Origin: Lepidonotus clava | Lineage: Eukaryota > Annelida > Polychaeta > Phyllodocida > Polynoidae | Reading direction: 5' to 3' | Assembly (NCBI GenBank): GCA_936440205.1 | Contig: OW387148.1 | Location: 15,865,961 to 15,929,960 of the forward strand | DNA: 64,000 nt | Part shown: piece after piece, positions 34,855 through 47,569 of the stretch | Layout of the letters: the number at the start of each line of letters is the position of its first letter | Numbering within the stretch: the stretch's first letter is position 1 | Program-made: the position numbers and the translations under genes | Notes under the pieces: generated by a model | The model's input: the letters and a program-made list of their open reading frames with translations, nothing else | Told to the model about the DNA's origin: nothing | The model's database searches: none

Positions 34855-35100
34855 TTATAAGTGGCCGCGGCCTATCACGCCTGATTACCTCCGACAAAAT
34901 CAACTGTTTACAAGCCCGGACCCCTGGAGGTGCCATACCCACCACCTCCACGGGGAGTAATCCTCCTTATACACAAACCTTTAATTACAACTTAACACGT
35001 AATTAATATTATTCCGGCGGAGAGAAGTTGGCCGCGGAGTCCCTGCAATGCCTTTTGATCCGGCGTAAATTGAGAAGAATTGCCGCATAGTTGGAGAACT
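34855..35100. promoter_or_regulatory. GC-richer candidate regulatory block
   Basis: The block contains GGCCGCGGCCTATCACGCC, CCGGCGGAGAGAAGTTGG and TTTTGATCCGGCG with homeodomain-like TAATTAAT (35000 region). CGCGGCCTAT occurs twice (34832 and 34865 regions). It has no coding frame and does not look like a repeat. Confidence 0.3.
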
Positions 35101-35358
35101 GTGAATGTATGAGCTACAATTAATGGGGCTCAGTGGCATAATGTCCACTTAAAACATGAGAGTCCAGTGTGTGGGACTTAAGTGGTTTATATCAAAAGGA
35201 AATAGCGAAGAGTGTGATTGTGTTGTTACGTCCATGGTGTTTTTAGACCTTTATGAAAGGCAGTGTAAAAGCATTATATCAAATACACAAATATCTTTTC
35301 ATAGCACATGTAATATAAAAAAAACGTAATAATATATATTTCCATGTGTGGTTGTAAC

Positions 35359-35381
35359 GTTTCAAAATAATATTTTGAAAC
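35359..35381. other. 23-bp perfect palindrome
   Basis: GTTTCAAAATA and TATTTTGAAAC flank a single A. It is similar in design to the 37-bp palindrome at 2067 but unrelated in sequence. Confidence 0.7.
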
Positions 35382-36163
35382 TTTTGCACGTGTACTGTAT
35401 GATATAGGATGATGCAACAGTTATAGGCCTATATGATGATGTAAAAAGCACCAGGTATTTTCAAAATTGATAGTGCTTTGTAACTTTGATACTAAAGATG
35501 ATAAATGAATTTAGATAATATCAAAATACATAGTCCAATCAACTGGTGCGTATGGAAACATAGTGCGGCTGATGATCCAAACCCTGTTTTTTCAGTGAAC
35601 TGATGACCTGACTTATCCAATATTAACGTCTATCAATAGATCCTGAGGTAAGTTATCACTTAGATTCCATTGTATTTACAGTTAGAATAGAGTTGAATAA
35701 ACATGAGAAGAGGTGCAGATTGGTGTGCCAAAGGGCATTACGACGGAGTAGGTGTCTTCAGCCTATGTGAGTCGTGAATCCACTGTAGGTCCGCTACCAA
35801 TTGGAGAACTGTGAATGTTCTATTGTCCTCCTCCAAATAGTTTGCACTTACAGACATCAAACTAATGGGCAAACACATTTCTTCTTGTTCGTGATATACA
35901 GTGAATTACTGTGAAACAAACGATTACACCACTTTGTCTCACTTTTTACTGGAGACTTACATTTGCCACATGAAACTCAACGAAATGATACCGTAAGCAA
36001 GAATATAGTATTGAAACATCAGAAATTTGAGTGGAACTTTTGAGGGGAATTTTTTTAGCTTGGCATGCAACAAAACAAACCACAATACCTGGTTTTGTAA
36101 CTGTATAATTATATAATGACTGGTCATGTCATTTTCTTTTATGTTACCTGCACTGTCAGCCAA

Positions 36164-36194
36164 CACGTGACACAAGCCACCACCCCATCACGTG
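36164..36194. promoter_or_regulatory. Pair of CACGTG E-boxes
   Basis: CACGTG lies at 36164-36169 and 36189-36194, 25 bases apart, both followed by A. The second is embedded in ATCACGTGAT, a 10-base palindrome. Confidence 0.4.
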
Positions 36195-36372
36195 ATCACC
36201 GACTGACCATGATGTCTCTTGGAGTGCTGCAGTCACTTGCAGGTTGGTTACAATGTTTACCGGCGAAGAGCGTCTATTGTTTTGAACGTGTTGAACAGTA
36301 ATGTTTATGCCAGTTGGAAGTATTAATTATGTCTCATTGTATGAATTAACCGACATCTTGTTCATGCATTGG

Positions 36373-36453
36373 AAGTGGCGGGTTCAGAGAGGGGGAGGGG
36401 GAATTCATTGCTTCCCCCCCCCTCCATTGTGGAAATCTCTTGATTCGTCCCTG
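36373..36453. mobile_element. hAT5-like MITE, 81 bp
   Basis: The left end AAGTGGCGGGTTCAG (first base changed from C) and the right end CTTGATTCGTCCCTG are diverged inverted copies. A perfect 5-bp duplication, ATTGG, lies at 36368-36372 and 36454-36458. The interior is a G-rich then C-rich foldback. Confidence 0.75.
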
Positions 36454-36891
36454 ATTGGCACCTTTAATTACCAAAGTTAAAGCAACCCAAAACCAATGTT
36501 TCTTCTTATTGTAATAAGATATTGCAAGTTCCATTAACTGTTGAAATACATTGCAAACATCTAATTGAAGTCCTTGGGAAGCTAAAAAAAAAAAGTGTCA
36601 GTTCTAGCTTGAACCTTATCAAATATCTTATGTTATTATCTCGTTTTATTATTGTAGATCCACACAACTTTTTAGTTGTTTACAACAGATAGTGATGACA
36701 TCCCTATAATAAGACAGTAACTATGACCAGCTCTGCAAATTCAGGGCCTATTAACATACACTTTTATAGGTCTATCTTCAATATTTACACAGAAAATGAC
36801 CAAAAATATTAAAATAAGCCAAATATTGACTAAAAATCAAATTTTGTGTAGTTTCATATCAAACTTTAAAATTTCCTTAAATTTTATATTC

Positions 36892-36975
36892 GGTTGCCAT
36901 GGTAACCGGAATGTTTATCGAACGTCAAAACGTAGAATTACTGATATTATGAAGAATTTGGTTTCCATGGAAACC
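36892..36975. promoter_or_regulatory. Two palindromic RFX X-box-like sites
   Basis: GGTTGCCATGGTAACC (36892-36907) is a full 16-base X-box match; GGTTTCCATGGAAACC (36960-36975) is a second perfect palindrome with the same frame, 68 bases on. RFX factors bind X-boxes as dimers and control ciliary and neural genes. Here they lie far from any gene, so an enhancer is the natural guess. Confidence 0.5.
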
Positions 36976-36979
36976 AGGT

Positions 36980-39900
36980 CATGTGACATTTATTTTAGAA
37001 TTCATAAAACCTTAAAGTACATCTTTTAAGCTATATGGTGCAAAAAACAGATTGTAGCTATCTTCATTAGGAAAAAATTGGGAGTGTTTTGTTTGCATGA
37101 TAATTAATGTAGATAATATTTTACTCTATATCTAACTGTTTGTAATCCTGTCGCTACTGTCTATATCGTAATTTTAATGGATTTAAGGTGTCTGACGATA
37201 TCATGTTCAGAAGCTCACAACTCAGCTTCTACTCAGAATATTTAAGAGATGTTCACATTTTGAGAAAGCCTGAGCCTTGTTCTAAATTCATTATTCATGT
37301 CAAGTAGCCCCAAAATCGCAGAGCAGGTCCTATTAGGATTCCCCCCACCAACCACTTGAACCCAGTTCACACTATGCCCACTTTGTATTTAATTCAAACG
37401 GGGTTCCAAGTGTCTAGTAGATTAAAACCATAGGATTACTAATTAATTTGTCAATATTTCCTATAAGGTGATTAGAAGAAGTTTCTCATATAAGATATCT
37501 TATAAGAATGGGTTGCATCTCTAAAGTGCCAGCAGTTCACCTTGTGTGAGTGTGGCCTGAGGTTCAGGCTCCACCAGTGAAATGTACATCATACATTGCC
37601 ATTAACTCAAGACCAGCCCATTAGTGGCAGGGGAGCACTCGAGCATGTATCAATCCATTTGAGTGGCCCTGTTTCTTTAGTAATGTATCATTAAAATCCC
37701 TTATTCACTTTAATAGTTTTGTTCTGGAATATGCTGTATTTGTGGGGTGGAAAAGGTCTTCCAAACTATGGAAGTTATGTAAACAATATTTTACAAAATC
37801 CAACCCACTACCCCTGGCCACTATCCCATTCTATTAAAATGAGTATGTTCTGCAAGTACTTTGTCAAATGACATCATATACAACTTAACCTATATGGAAG
37901 ATCACATGTATGTGTGTATGGTCTAATAATGAAAAAATAATTCTTGGGAATAACTTAGTCACATGGGTTATTTCCCTAAAGTATTTTAGTCATTGATCAA
38001 ACCAAAGCAAACCCAAAACTTTGAAAGCATTTTTATCCGTCACATTGTGCCTTATGGCACAAAAATAAATTTACAGGGAACTTTAGACTCCTCAAGGAGT
38101 GTGTAAGAAATATTAATACATTGTCATGAATTTGTGGCAATTTATGTAGTTAGATTGCATGGTTTTGGGTTGCTTGAAAGGGATTACCCACTAGTTATAG
38201 CACTACCTGGTGAGTAACAGTGTGTAACTTTAAGAATCAACATATTTTTATGAGAACATTGGGTAAACTTGATTTCTGATTAAGACCAAGGTAAGTTTGA
38301 GAAAATCCACCTGCCTAAATCAAATATACAAGAGATTTTAAAAGTGGCACAGTAGCGCACTGGTGTGAAAAATGAAATCCCCTAAAATTTAGTTTTGGGG
38401 CAGTAATACAATTATGCTAGATTTAAATCACAAGCAAGCAGTTTCAGTTGTCTAGACAGATTTAAATTGCCCAGGAAGAAAAGATTTATAATGGAATGTA
38501 CTGAAAACTTCATTCTTCAAGGTTACACATGATCTAGCAATTCTATTTCATCTGTGACCCTCACTTTATCTTTTCTTTTGCATTCAAAATTTTGATATCA
38601 GTCTAAGGAGAATTATTAAGAGACTTTGTGTGGCTGTAATGGATTTCAGTGCTCTAGAAACACTTAAATAGAGCACCTAAATCCTTCTAAGATTTGTTAT
38701 TAAGAAAGACCTCATCATTGAGGACACAATTTTTGGCGTTTTCTCACATTTAGTCAGGGAAATCTAACATGGCTATCTAGCTCTTTATTAAATGCCCCTT
38801 GCATCCGGAACAAAACAAATGGTGGTCGTGGAAGCGTAAGCAAACCCTGGATGAAATAATTACTTTCATAAGATACATAGAAACATCTGATCTTGATGTC
38901 TTGTCCTGGTTTAATAACGGCACACTGGACCTTGTCAGTTCAGTGTTTGTTTGTCATTAGAACTACAAGCCTTCTTCCACAAAATACATGTTGTGAAACA
39001 AACGATGAATCATACACCATGTCAAATATAAGGAACAAGTAAGGATTCCGACTTAGCATGAATTCGAAAAGAAGTATTGTTGAAAAAAATAATTTTCTGT
39101 CTCAGATATAAAACAATATGATTATTTGAAAGAAATGATCTCAACCATTACCATAATTCTTATTATTGATATTCATTAAGGCCTATCATACATTTTATAG
39201 GAAATCATTTTTCAAGTTTTAATGAAGGTTATGGATACCTTAGGGGGCTGCCATTAAGTATGCGTGCATCAAAGGGGATGGGGATGTGGTTGAATATGTT
39301 TGAAAATGTGCATACGTTCCAGTACCTGTGGTTTGATTCCTTTTTGTTACTAGCTGTTGAGGAATCGAAGACAGTATCTTGTTGATTTGACCCATCGTAT
39401 TGACCTTTATAGCTGTGTAGCAGCATAAAAGACCGTCACTCACTCAGCTTATGAATAGTTTAGTCTGATTTCGTCTTATAAACAGTGTTTTACCCACAGT
39501 TTCATTTTAAGATGTACATAGGGGTGACTGTGGTTATTTCTCTTTCATTACGGATGTTCTTCTTAAAAACATGTTTTTGTTGAATGCCATCAGAATCATC
39601 TACCTCATATGATATTCGAGACATCATATCAGATGAATATAACAAATTAAACAATGACCATAGGCCTATCTGATATGCAATGGTAGTAGTGATTGAAATG
39701 GTTATATATTTTTACATAGGCCCTACATGTAGGCCTATTTAAAATGCTGTATGAAAGATCATAGACGTTTATCCTTGACTTTCACTCTCGATGGAAGAGC
39801 CTTCTGACTCCTGACCACAGTAGAAAGATGTTTTGGTTCAGGCGAAAAGTTCCAATTCTATACCTGTGTACATCTATATGTGTAGAAATGTTTCGACATT

Positions 39901-40055
39901 ATTACAGACACAGAAGTCGAACATAATCCAACCACTGGGAGTGTGCACACAGAGTGCCTTCTCCCCCATAGTGCTGACTGCTGCTGGCTCTTTTGGACGG
40001 CCATATCGGTATTACAGGCTGGGGCTTCATTCTTTACGTGGCGTCTTTCACACCT
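36980..40055. other. AT-rich gene-free sequence
   Basis: No gene, tRNA or named repeat was recognised. TAGGCCTA octamers lie at 39661 and 39730. A short hairpin (TTGTGCC/GGCACAA) lies at 38046-38063. Confidence 0.45.
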
Positions 40056-40059
40056 TTTC

Positions 40060-40640
40060 AGGCCCTACATAAAGCCCTTCCAGGGACAGAGACAGGCCTG
40101 TCTGGGCGGCGTGTAGGGGCGTATTCACCGTCACATACACGTGTAGTAAGGCGATAATACAGGTATACCCCGCGCTGTTCTATTGTGGGAAAAAGGCGGG
40201 AAAATGGAGTGAGAAGGCGCGAAAAGCCCGGCCATTGAGGGCGCCGCATGGTGGGGAGTATTGGAACTAATCACGCCCCATATGGCGGGAGTAAAGCTTC
40301 GCGGAGATGGGGAAAAGTCAAAACGGAAGACGCGCTCCCGTATCGCATTATGGGTAAACATGGCCGCTACAATGAGAGTGAGGCTGGTCCGAGGCGACGC
40401 CTGGCGGCGCGCATTGACAGCAAGGCAAATAGAAATTAGTGCGCGGCCTTGACGGGGCAAACAGTCGCCGAGGGCCGGCCAGAAAGTAGTGCTGGCTCGG
40501 AGAGGGCGCCGAATAACATGTAATTACTGCAAGACATTTACTCCGCCGCGAATAACGCCACAATTATTGTTTGGTGAGCCCATTCTGCCGCCGCGCCTCC
40601 ACCGATTGTCAGTCCAATATCCGCTGCTTTTTTCCTTCTT
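40060..40640. promoter_or_regulatory. Large GC-rich CpG island, candidate enhancer
   Basis: About 580 bases rich in CpG stand between AT-rich flanks, 22 kb upstream of SoxB2. It contains AAACATGGCCGCTACAATGAG, TAATTACT and an inverted Sox pair (40560-40570). Several frames on both strands are open because of base composition, none with a recognised domain. It is the best single candidate for a distal conserved element in the window. An unannotated promoter is the alternative. Confidence 0.4.
40560..40570. promoter_or_regulatory. Inverted pair of Sox ATTGT sites
   Basis: ACAATTATTGT places two ATTGT cores head to head with one base between them, followed by TTGG. Sox HMG domains bind the ATTGT core. 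The spacing may be too tight for two proteins at once. Confidence 0.4.
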
Positions 40641-40644
40641 TTTG

Positions 40645-43600
40645 CCCCTGTTTTTTGCGGACTCTGCGGTTCATCTTATTGTCGAGGAGGTGGTCGCCGC
40701 GCCTCCCATTTGGATAAGAGATGTCCTAGATGAAACTACTTCTACTCTCCTCCATCCCTACTCACCCTCCTACTTGTGAAATGAGTGATTGAAATTTGGA
40801 AATGTGTCATCCGATGAGCTCAATAACGAGCTGGTGTGAATTCATTAAAATGACTCTGCCAAAGGAGACAATGCTCTATACCTTTACACATAATCAATAC
40901 TATAGTTTATGAAGAATTAATAACCGCCAGGAATTGACTATATCATATAGGCCTACCTAACATTGCAAGTCATTACTGTGCAACCAACATTGCAACTGAA
41001 CGTGTACAAGGTATTCGCAGCGTATACCTAGCCGGTGATAACATCGGACAAAAGATGAATTCTGTCTTTAACTAACAATATTTACAGAGAATTTCGTATT
41101 TCAAGTTCATATTCTCAGCGCAACAGATGTACATGGACTAGGAAAGTAACGTTTCTTGTTGCATGTGCTTCTCCTCCATGTACTTGAGGTAACTATGCTA
41201 TGCTGAACCATTTTACTCAGACAATATCAGCGTCGTCATTACTTTGAATCCATGTGTTCATCCACTTTTCCTTTACAGCGTCTCCATTACATCTACTCTG
41301 AGGTGGAGTGTTGAAGTGTGTGCGGTTCGTTGGGGTTTTCAATTCTAATATTAAAGATCAATGAATAAAAATACACAACAAAAGTTCCCAAAGAAATTGT
41401 ATTCAATTTAACATTTACCACAACGTTCTATACAGGGTAAACGCATGTACACGTACAAATATAGTGACTTGCAGTATTATTCTTATAAAAGAATGTGGTA
41501 GTGTACCTCTGTATAAATCGTAGTTCATAAGCATTACACACATTTAATTACAAACCCAAAACTGTTAAACAATACTTTTCTGTAGTCTGGTCTGATCGTT
41601 TGGCATACCTGCTACTTAAAACAAAAATAGGTTCTCTCATTAGGAGCGGATACCACCATGCAGGGAGGGGGGATGGCAGAGGTTCTGACTGACCCTATCC
41701 GATTTCTTTTTGCGTGTTCCAGTGGTCCAAAGAAAGAAGCGGAAATGCTAAAAGTGTGTGCGAAAGGGCATTGTAAGTTACCATCGACCTATACCTGGGT
41801 CCTACTATACTTATTACAAGTGGTCGGCGGAATCCGTCTGTATTGTATCCCCATGTTGACTTTGGGTAAGCTTTCAAACCGGACCGCAATGTCGCCATTT
41901 AGAAAATAGGTGAAAACCAACCAGTGGTCAACAATAGGAGGCGTAGAGCGGTGAGGGCTAGAGGGGCTGGGAGTGTTCACAGCGCCAATGTTAAAGCACA
42001 CACGCCCATAAAGGGTGGGAAGAGAAGAGCTTTTCTCGCGCCCCTGTTAACTATCGATTGCTGGTCAAATTAATGTTGATCTTGCCCGGACTGAATAGGT
42101 GTTTCTTTTATGACATTACCGCTACTGCCACTGTAGCTGCTCGAGTCAACCCACCCCCACCCCCTCACACCCTCCACACAGGCCCCCTTCAATGCTCTTA
42201 GTCGTTGGGTCAGTGTTTAAAAGCCTATTGGTATAACTCACTCCATGATGAATACCCATTGGATCAATGGGCCCAGTGACATTTCCATCTCTTCAGCTTG
42301 GGCCTGTTATTGCTGCCAACAAGGCCGCACATACTCCATCAAGGCTCGGATCAATCGTTGAATCATATCTTGATTTGGTCCTAATTGTAGTCGTCAGCCG
42401 CGGCCTTTGGAGTGTTGCAGTGGCGGGGTAAAAGGGGAGGGGGTTATGTGGGGGTTAATGGGTATTGGACGTGGAGGCGGGAGGGGGGGGGGGGTATAGA
42501 TCCTGTGCGACTGGAAAAGTATTTTTATCTTTACTGCTATTGTTATTTGAAATCAAGTCACATGTAACTGAACATCGTGCATGCAATGAGATGGTCATAT
42601 AACTGGTTAGTCATAACTGCGGTTAGGCCTAGTATGTATTCATTACTCTACATTTCTAAAGCTAGATACAAGGTAGGAAACAGAACCAAAGATTTCTTCT
42701 GTTCCATAAACAATCAGGAGAAGGTTCTCAGGAATACGTCAATGAATTGATAAGTAATTAAATTACATAAGTACATATTACAAGGACCGATATTTCTCGT
42801 TTTGCCTAATATTGCCTTGATAGCCAAACTCGATAGTACAACATTAACATTTTCAAAAATAGTTTCTCGTGTTTTCATGTTATATGTTTAATATGTTTGT
42901 TTAGCGGGGTCCCTTCCTCAAGACCTTAATTTCCAGAATGTAATTTTATACCTACAACATATTATACTTTGAGCATTGTTAGCATTTAGTATTTTATGAT
43001 GAGATAATGGTCCTGATAACTATAGAAAACCACAAATCTGAAATCCTTCTTAATTGACTTTTCTTCTTTTTTATCGAATGCTATTTGAAATAGCGATGGA
43101 TAGAAATTGAATTGAAATGTCAAAGAATAGTGAGATGTAATTTGTTATCGCCGGCCAATCACGCAACTCAGCAGATTAGTTTGACCGGCCGGCCCCTGAC
43201 GTTTTGGCGGTTATCAATAATTATTATAAATGTGTGTATAGTTTTAAACCTTGTGCGATGAATGACCTATAATTGAATATAATTGAAATGGGAAAGTGCG
43301 TATTTACTTAATGGAAGCCCCCACCCCGCCTAAACCAACATACAGAGTCCATGAATTAATAAGTGTTCATCCAGAGTAATCAGAGGAATAGTTCAGAAAA
43401 ATGGTGTTTCCAATGCCCACTAGACGGCGCAGCGGTAGGAGAGAACAACCTCCCCAGTCTTCAGGTGGGAGAATGGGCAGCTGAGGGAGGCAACCCTGCC
43501 TACCTGTGAGCGGTACGGGAAGGGCCGGACTCAACCCCTCATCTCCCCTTATACCTATCCCACCCCACCATCCCACTCTGCTCGAAACCTATATAATTAG

Positions 43601-45815
43601 AAGTGTCACTATTTGAGCATAGTTTTCACATGCGAGACGACCGCTGGACCCAGGCAATATTTACCAAAAGCAAGCGGAGTATCCCCCACTCATTCTTGCA
43701 GGAGTAACATGCAGCAAATTCAGATTCCAATCATAACCCCTTATTTCATGTACCTCACACTTCCCTTTCAGACTACACAAAGAACAACAATTCCTACCAA
43801 AAAGAAGCGCATTGTCTTGTCGAAATTGACGAAGTTCCAACTCCAGCTGTTACGAGATGAATTAAGCACATATATAAGCCTATACTTATTTATATACCAT
43901 CAACACATTTTCAGGGCACGATGAATTAAGGCTCAATTGCATTAGACTGTGACAAATACGACATCCCCCGGCTTTCCTCCCTCACTGTCCACAAATTCCT
44001 CCAACCCGTTCTCTGTACATCTTACCCACTTACATCCCCGTAATCCACTTGACAAAGGGCCGCTTTGAACAACAAAAGCCATGCCCTGGAAACCTCAAAC
44101 CAAAAGAAAACTAGATTGGATCTTCCCAGTTATTCAGCCTCGCCATTCAATAAGCTACATTAGTATTTATAGTTTTAGCCCACTAATGTGGAAGACAAAA
44201 GGATGTGATGCCTGGATGGATGGCGTGGTTTTCTAAAGGTGGCAAGGGTATGTTGTAGTTTGGAGGGGGGGGGGGCACTACTATAGGACTCCCTAATACA
44301 AATCTGGAACCACTAGAAATACAAAATGAAAATTATGAATGTGATTAATCTATTTATGATAATTAAAGTGTCCTGGTATCTTTTCGCGAGTGTAATTAGT
44401 ATATGTGTTGGATTAAATGTACATAACAATTTGCTGTTTAAAAGAAATCTTACCTAATCTTGTATACATGATCGTTGAATAAAGATGAAACTGTATGAAA
44501 CCAACTCCAGCGTGGTAAACATGTGTCTTTTTTATCATCAATATGGAGTGAACCTAAGTTCCAGCAGGTTAGAACCTTCATCAGGGTTTTCAGATTTTAC
44601 ACAGGGATTCACACTGTTTTTAAGACGTAAGTGCCCCCTCTTCCCATGCAGTCTGTTTAGATTTCCACGAACGCTCTTACCATATGTTTCCAAATACCTG
44701 CAGAGTTTTATTCTTTGTGCTGCAGTTGTTACATTTGACAAACTACTATGAAGTTCAATGGTTTTTCAACTTTTTAATTTTCAATAAAAGCGAAACTGTT
44801 TGAACATCAAAAGAGTACCCTGGATGGAATTGGTCTTAAAACGTTAGGCCGTTAACCATAACTGAGGTACATTTTATATGTAGCCTATATGCGTTAATTG
44901 ATCGAGTAAGAATAATTTATTCCGTATCATTCAAAATGATCCTCCTGCAGAGAAATGGTATTGTATAAGCTACATCGGAAAGGGTGACAAAGAATGATGA
45001 GGTCTGTAGGGCGTTGAACATATTCTTCTCTCTCTCAGACAAACGTGATAAAGTGAAAACACGGTGGAGATGGTCTCTGCAGCAGCACATTCGTAAAAGA
45101 ATTACAAAAAGAGAAGCACTGTTCTAAATGTGTCGCCTTTCTATGGATTTAATACAGGGCGAAAATGGTATTTGTGTCTTAATCATCAAAACCAAGTCGA
45201 CCGGATGGATTGATCACACTGTAACCAAATAAAGAGACAGAATAGGTCGTATTCCATGAGGTATTGTTTAAAAGATGCACACACCCGGCCTATTGTAGAG
45301 GGCTTTTATGTATCTAACTTGGGGGAACTTAATACTATGGCATGTGAATTGTAATAATTGGCAACATTTAAAATTATTTGGTTCATATGTACGACAGACG
45401 AAGAAGCTGCCACAATAAGGGCTTGCAGCACGGTTTACTGGAGCTAACCGCTTGGTGGCTACGGCTGTAAAGTCCGACCTACTGACCTAGATCAGAGTCT
45501 AATATAACTATTGAAAATATATTCCTCAATCCAGAAATCCCACATTTGATATTTAGCAATTAAGATAACCTTCATGTCGTGCTTGATGATAAAATGGCTA
45601 CTTCCGGTCACAGTTGTCGCAATCAGCAACGAGTTACCAGTAGCACTTCCATATTACATGTCAATAGCACTGTCAATCTACAGTCTTGTAAATAGAACAA
45701 TTATCTTTTTTAATCTCCAGTATATATAGGACATGAACCACATCAACCTAGTTTATATTAGCAAAAATTCACACTCTTCTCAGAAGGTGGCGTTGTTTGG
45801 AAAAAAACCTATAGA
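40645..45815. other. Gene-free sequence
   Basis: No supported gene. Segment 42413-42515 begins CAGTGGCGGGG and holds a 12-base G run (42483-42494), so it may be a worn hAT5-like MITE. An 11-base G run lies at 44265-44275. TAGGCCTA occurs at 40948 and 42624. Segment 43380-43560 is GC-richer with a weak tRNA-like look that I could not confirm. Confidence 0.4.
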
Positions 45816-45819
45816 CCCG

Positions 45820-46270
45820 GGCTCGCGTCGACCGCGAAAATGAGTCGGAGAGAGAACGTGGACGTTGGCAATGAGAAGAAAGCGTCTCTTATAATTCTTA
45901 TCATGGCCGTAATCCTCATCATATCCACCACCCCTGGGCCTATCTAAAATCCCTCCAGCCCTCCCCCTGCCATAGACAAACTCCTCGGACGAACAAAACG
46001 GTCTTTGGAATCCATTCTGCGCGCCAGCAATGAGGCGCTTCTCTCGGCGCCCAATTGGATCAGCGGACCCATTTAAAGAGTATTGAGAGGTAAATTAGCC
46101 CACAACTGATTGTGTGTTCGCTGCCGTAGATTGAATTGTTTCCTAACGAGGTTGGCCAAACGACATGTCGCCGCCTTACCCAACGGCCATCAGCGACAGG
46201 CCGGGAAGCCGGTACCGGGAGACCGGGAACGCGGGAACCAGCCACACAATGACGTCATTAAGGAGGCTAC
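45820..46270. promoter_or_regulatory. GC-rich candidate conserved element
   Basis: The block carries CCCAATTGGATCAGCGG, GTAAATTAGCCCACAAC and, near its end, ACAATGACGTCATTAAG (CRE core overlapping a Sox-like core). The frames are unsupported. It looks like unique, non-repeat DNA. Confidence 0.35.
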
Positions 46271-46959
46271 TTGGCGCATTGAGCAGCGCACACACCCACA
46301 AGCTTCAGGGTAGCAGGGTTTTCTTCCGTTTTAATGATACTTTGCAATCTTGTATAATATAATGTATGACGAAAGCTCTTACACGTGATATCTACTCTTG
46401 CTATAAATGACCGTTTTATTATGCTGAAGACAAACAAAGTGTTGGGGGGATCCAAGAATCCTAAGGGGAGGCGGGGAAGATCTCGATAAATGTGAGTAGT
46501 ATATACAAATGGGGAAATGCGAATGGCAAGGCCCGACAACAGGGAGGTTGTGGATAATGGGCATCAATGCAGCCATGGAGAAATATTTAACCTCATAAAT
46601 ATGACACCTGAGGCATTTTGCACTATTTTGGTCGTTTTTGATATTTCTTATTTCTAATATAAAGGTATGTCTACCTGCTGGGTACAGAAGAACATTCCTT
46701 GAAAAAAGACTCATTCATGACATTTTAGGAATTCCGCGCTCAGATAAAATCGTGGGATACCAATTCCTACATTATTTCAAAGTTAATGGCCATGTCATGG
46801 CTGTAGGCCTACCTCACGGGCATTGATGAAATGAAGGCATACACAAGTAATAGATCCCATATTTCCAAAATATGAATGTCTGAAATCCCACATAGCATAG
46901 AGTCTTTGATAGACTATATTCTCAATCCCGTACGTGCCGTCATATGCCAATACTCCCCC

Positions 46960-47235
46960 TAGGCGCCCCCTGGCCCCTTCCCTGGCGCCCAGCTCCGGTA
47001 ATTGCGTGTTTCTACCTTGGTTTGGGGGAGTGGCGGCTGGTTGTTGGTTTATAAAGAGGCTGTTTGGGCGGTAAACGACTCGGGCGGGGCCGTAATGGGC
47101 GGGGGATTCAATCAGCAACCAGATAGCCGCCCAATCTGGGGCAGCGGGCGCCGCCACGCACCGAGGGCCGGGGACGGCTGGTGGTTGGCCTGCTGTAGGG
47201 CCTTATCTAGGGGCTTATCGCAGACACTACATGGT
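46960..47235. promoter_or_regulatory. GC-rich CpG island, candidate regulatory element
   Basis: GC-rich with GGGCGGTAAACGACTCGGG, GGGGCCGTAATGGGCGGGG and CAATCAGCAACCAGATAG. It has no recognised protein. Its end touches AGGGACGGATATAGG (47239-47253), which resembles a hAT5-like MITE end followed by an 11-base C run (47274-47284), but the other end is missing. Confidence 0.35.
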
Positions 47236-47569
47236 AAGGGACGGATATAGGAGCGGTATAAGGCATGTCATTGCCCCCCCCCCCAGCCTTTTTTTTAATC
47301 AGGAACTAAATTGCTTTACATGCATGATGTTTATTTTGCGAAACATGGCCTAAAAACGCATGGCAGGTCGGGCCTCAAGCAAGCAAGGCTTGACCGATCA
47401 ACCCGACCCGTCGCCCCATTTCGGAATCCTGGATCTACCCATGCCTTTCCAACCTATACATGTTTTTGAAGTTTTTGTTTTTTTTCATGAAGATTGAGTT
47501 AAGTTACGTCTAAATAACCGATTTTTTCCTCACATGACTTTTAACCAGTCCCTAATCTTCCCTTAAACA

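Noticed and set aside
43400-43560. Possible SINE
   Set aside because: Only weak box-like matches, with no tail and no target duplication.
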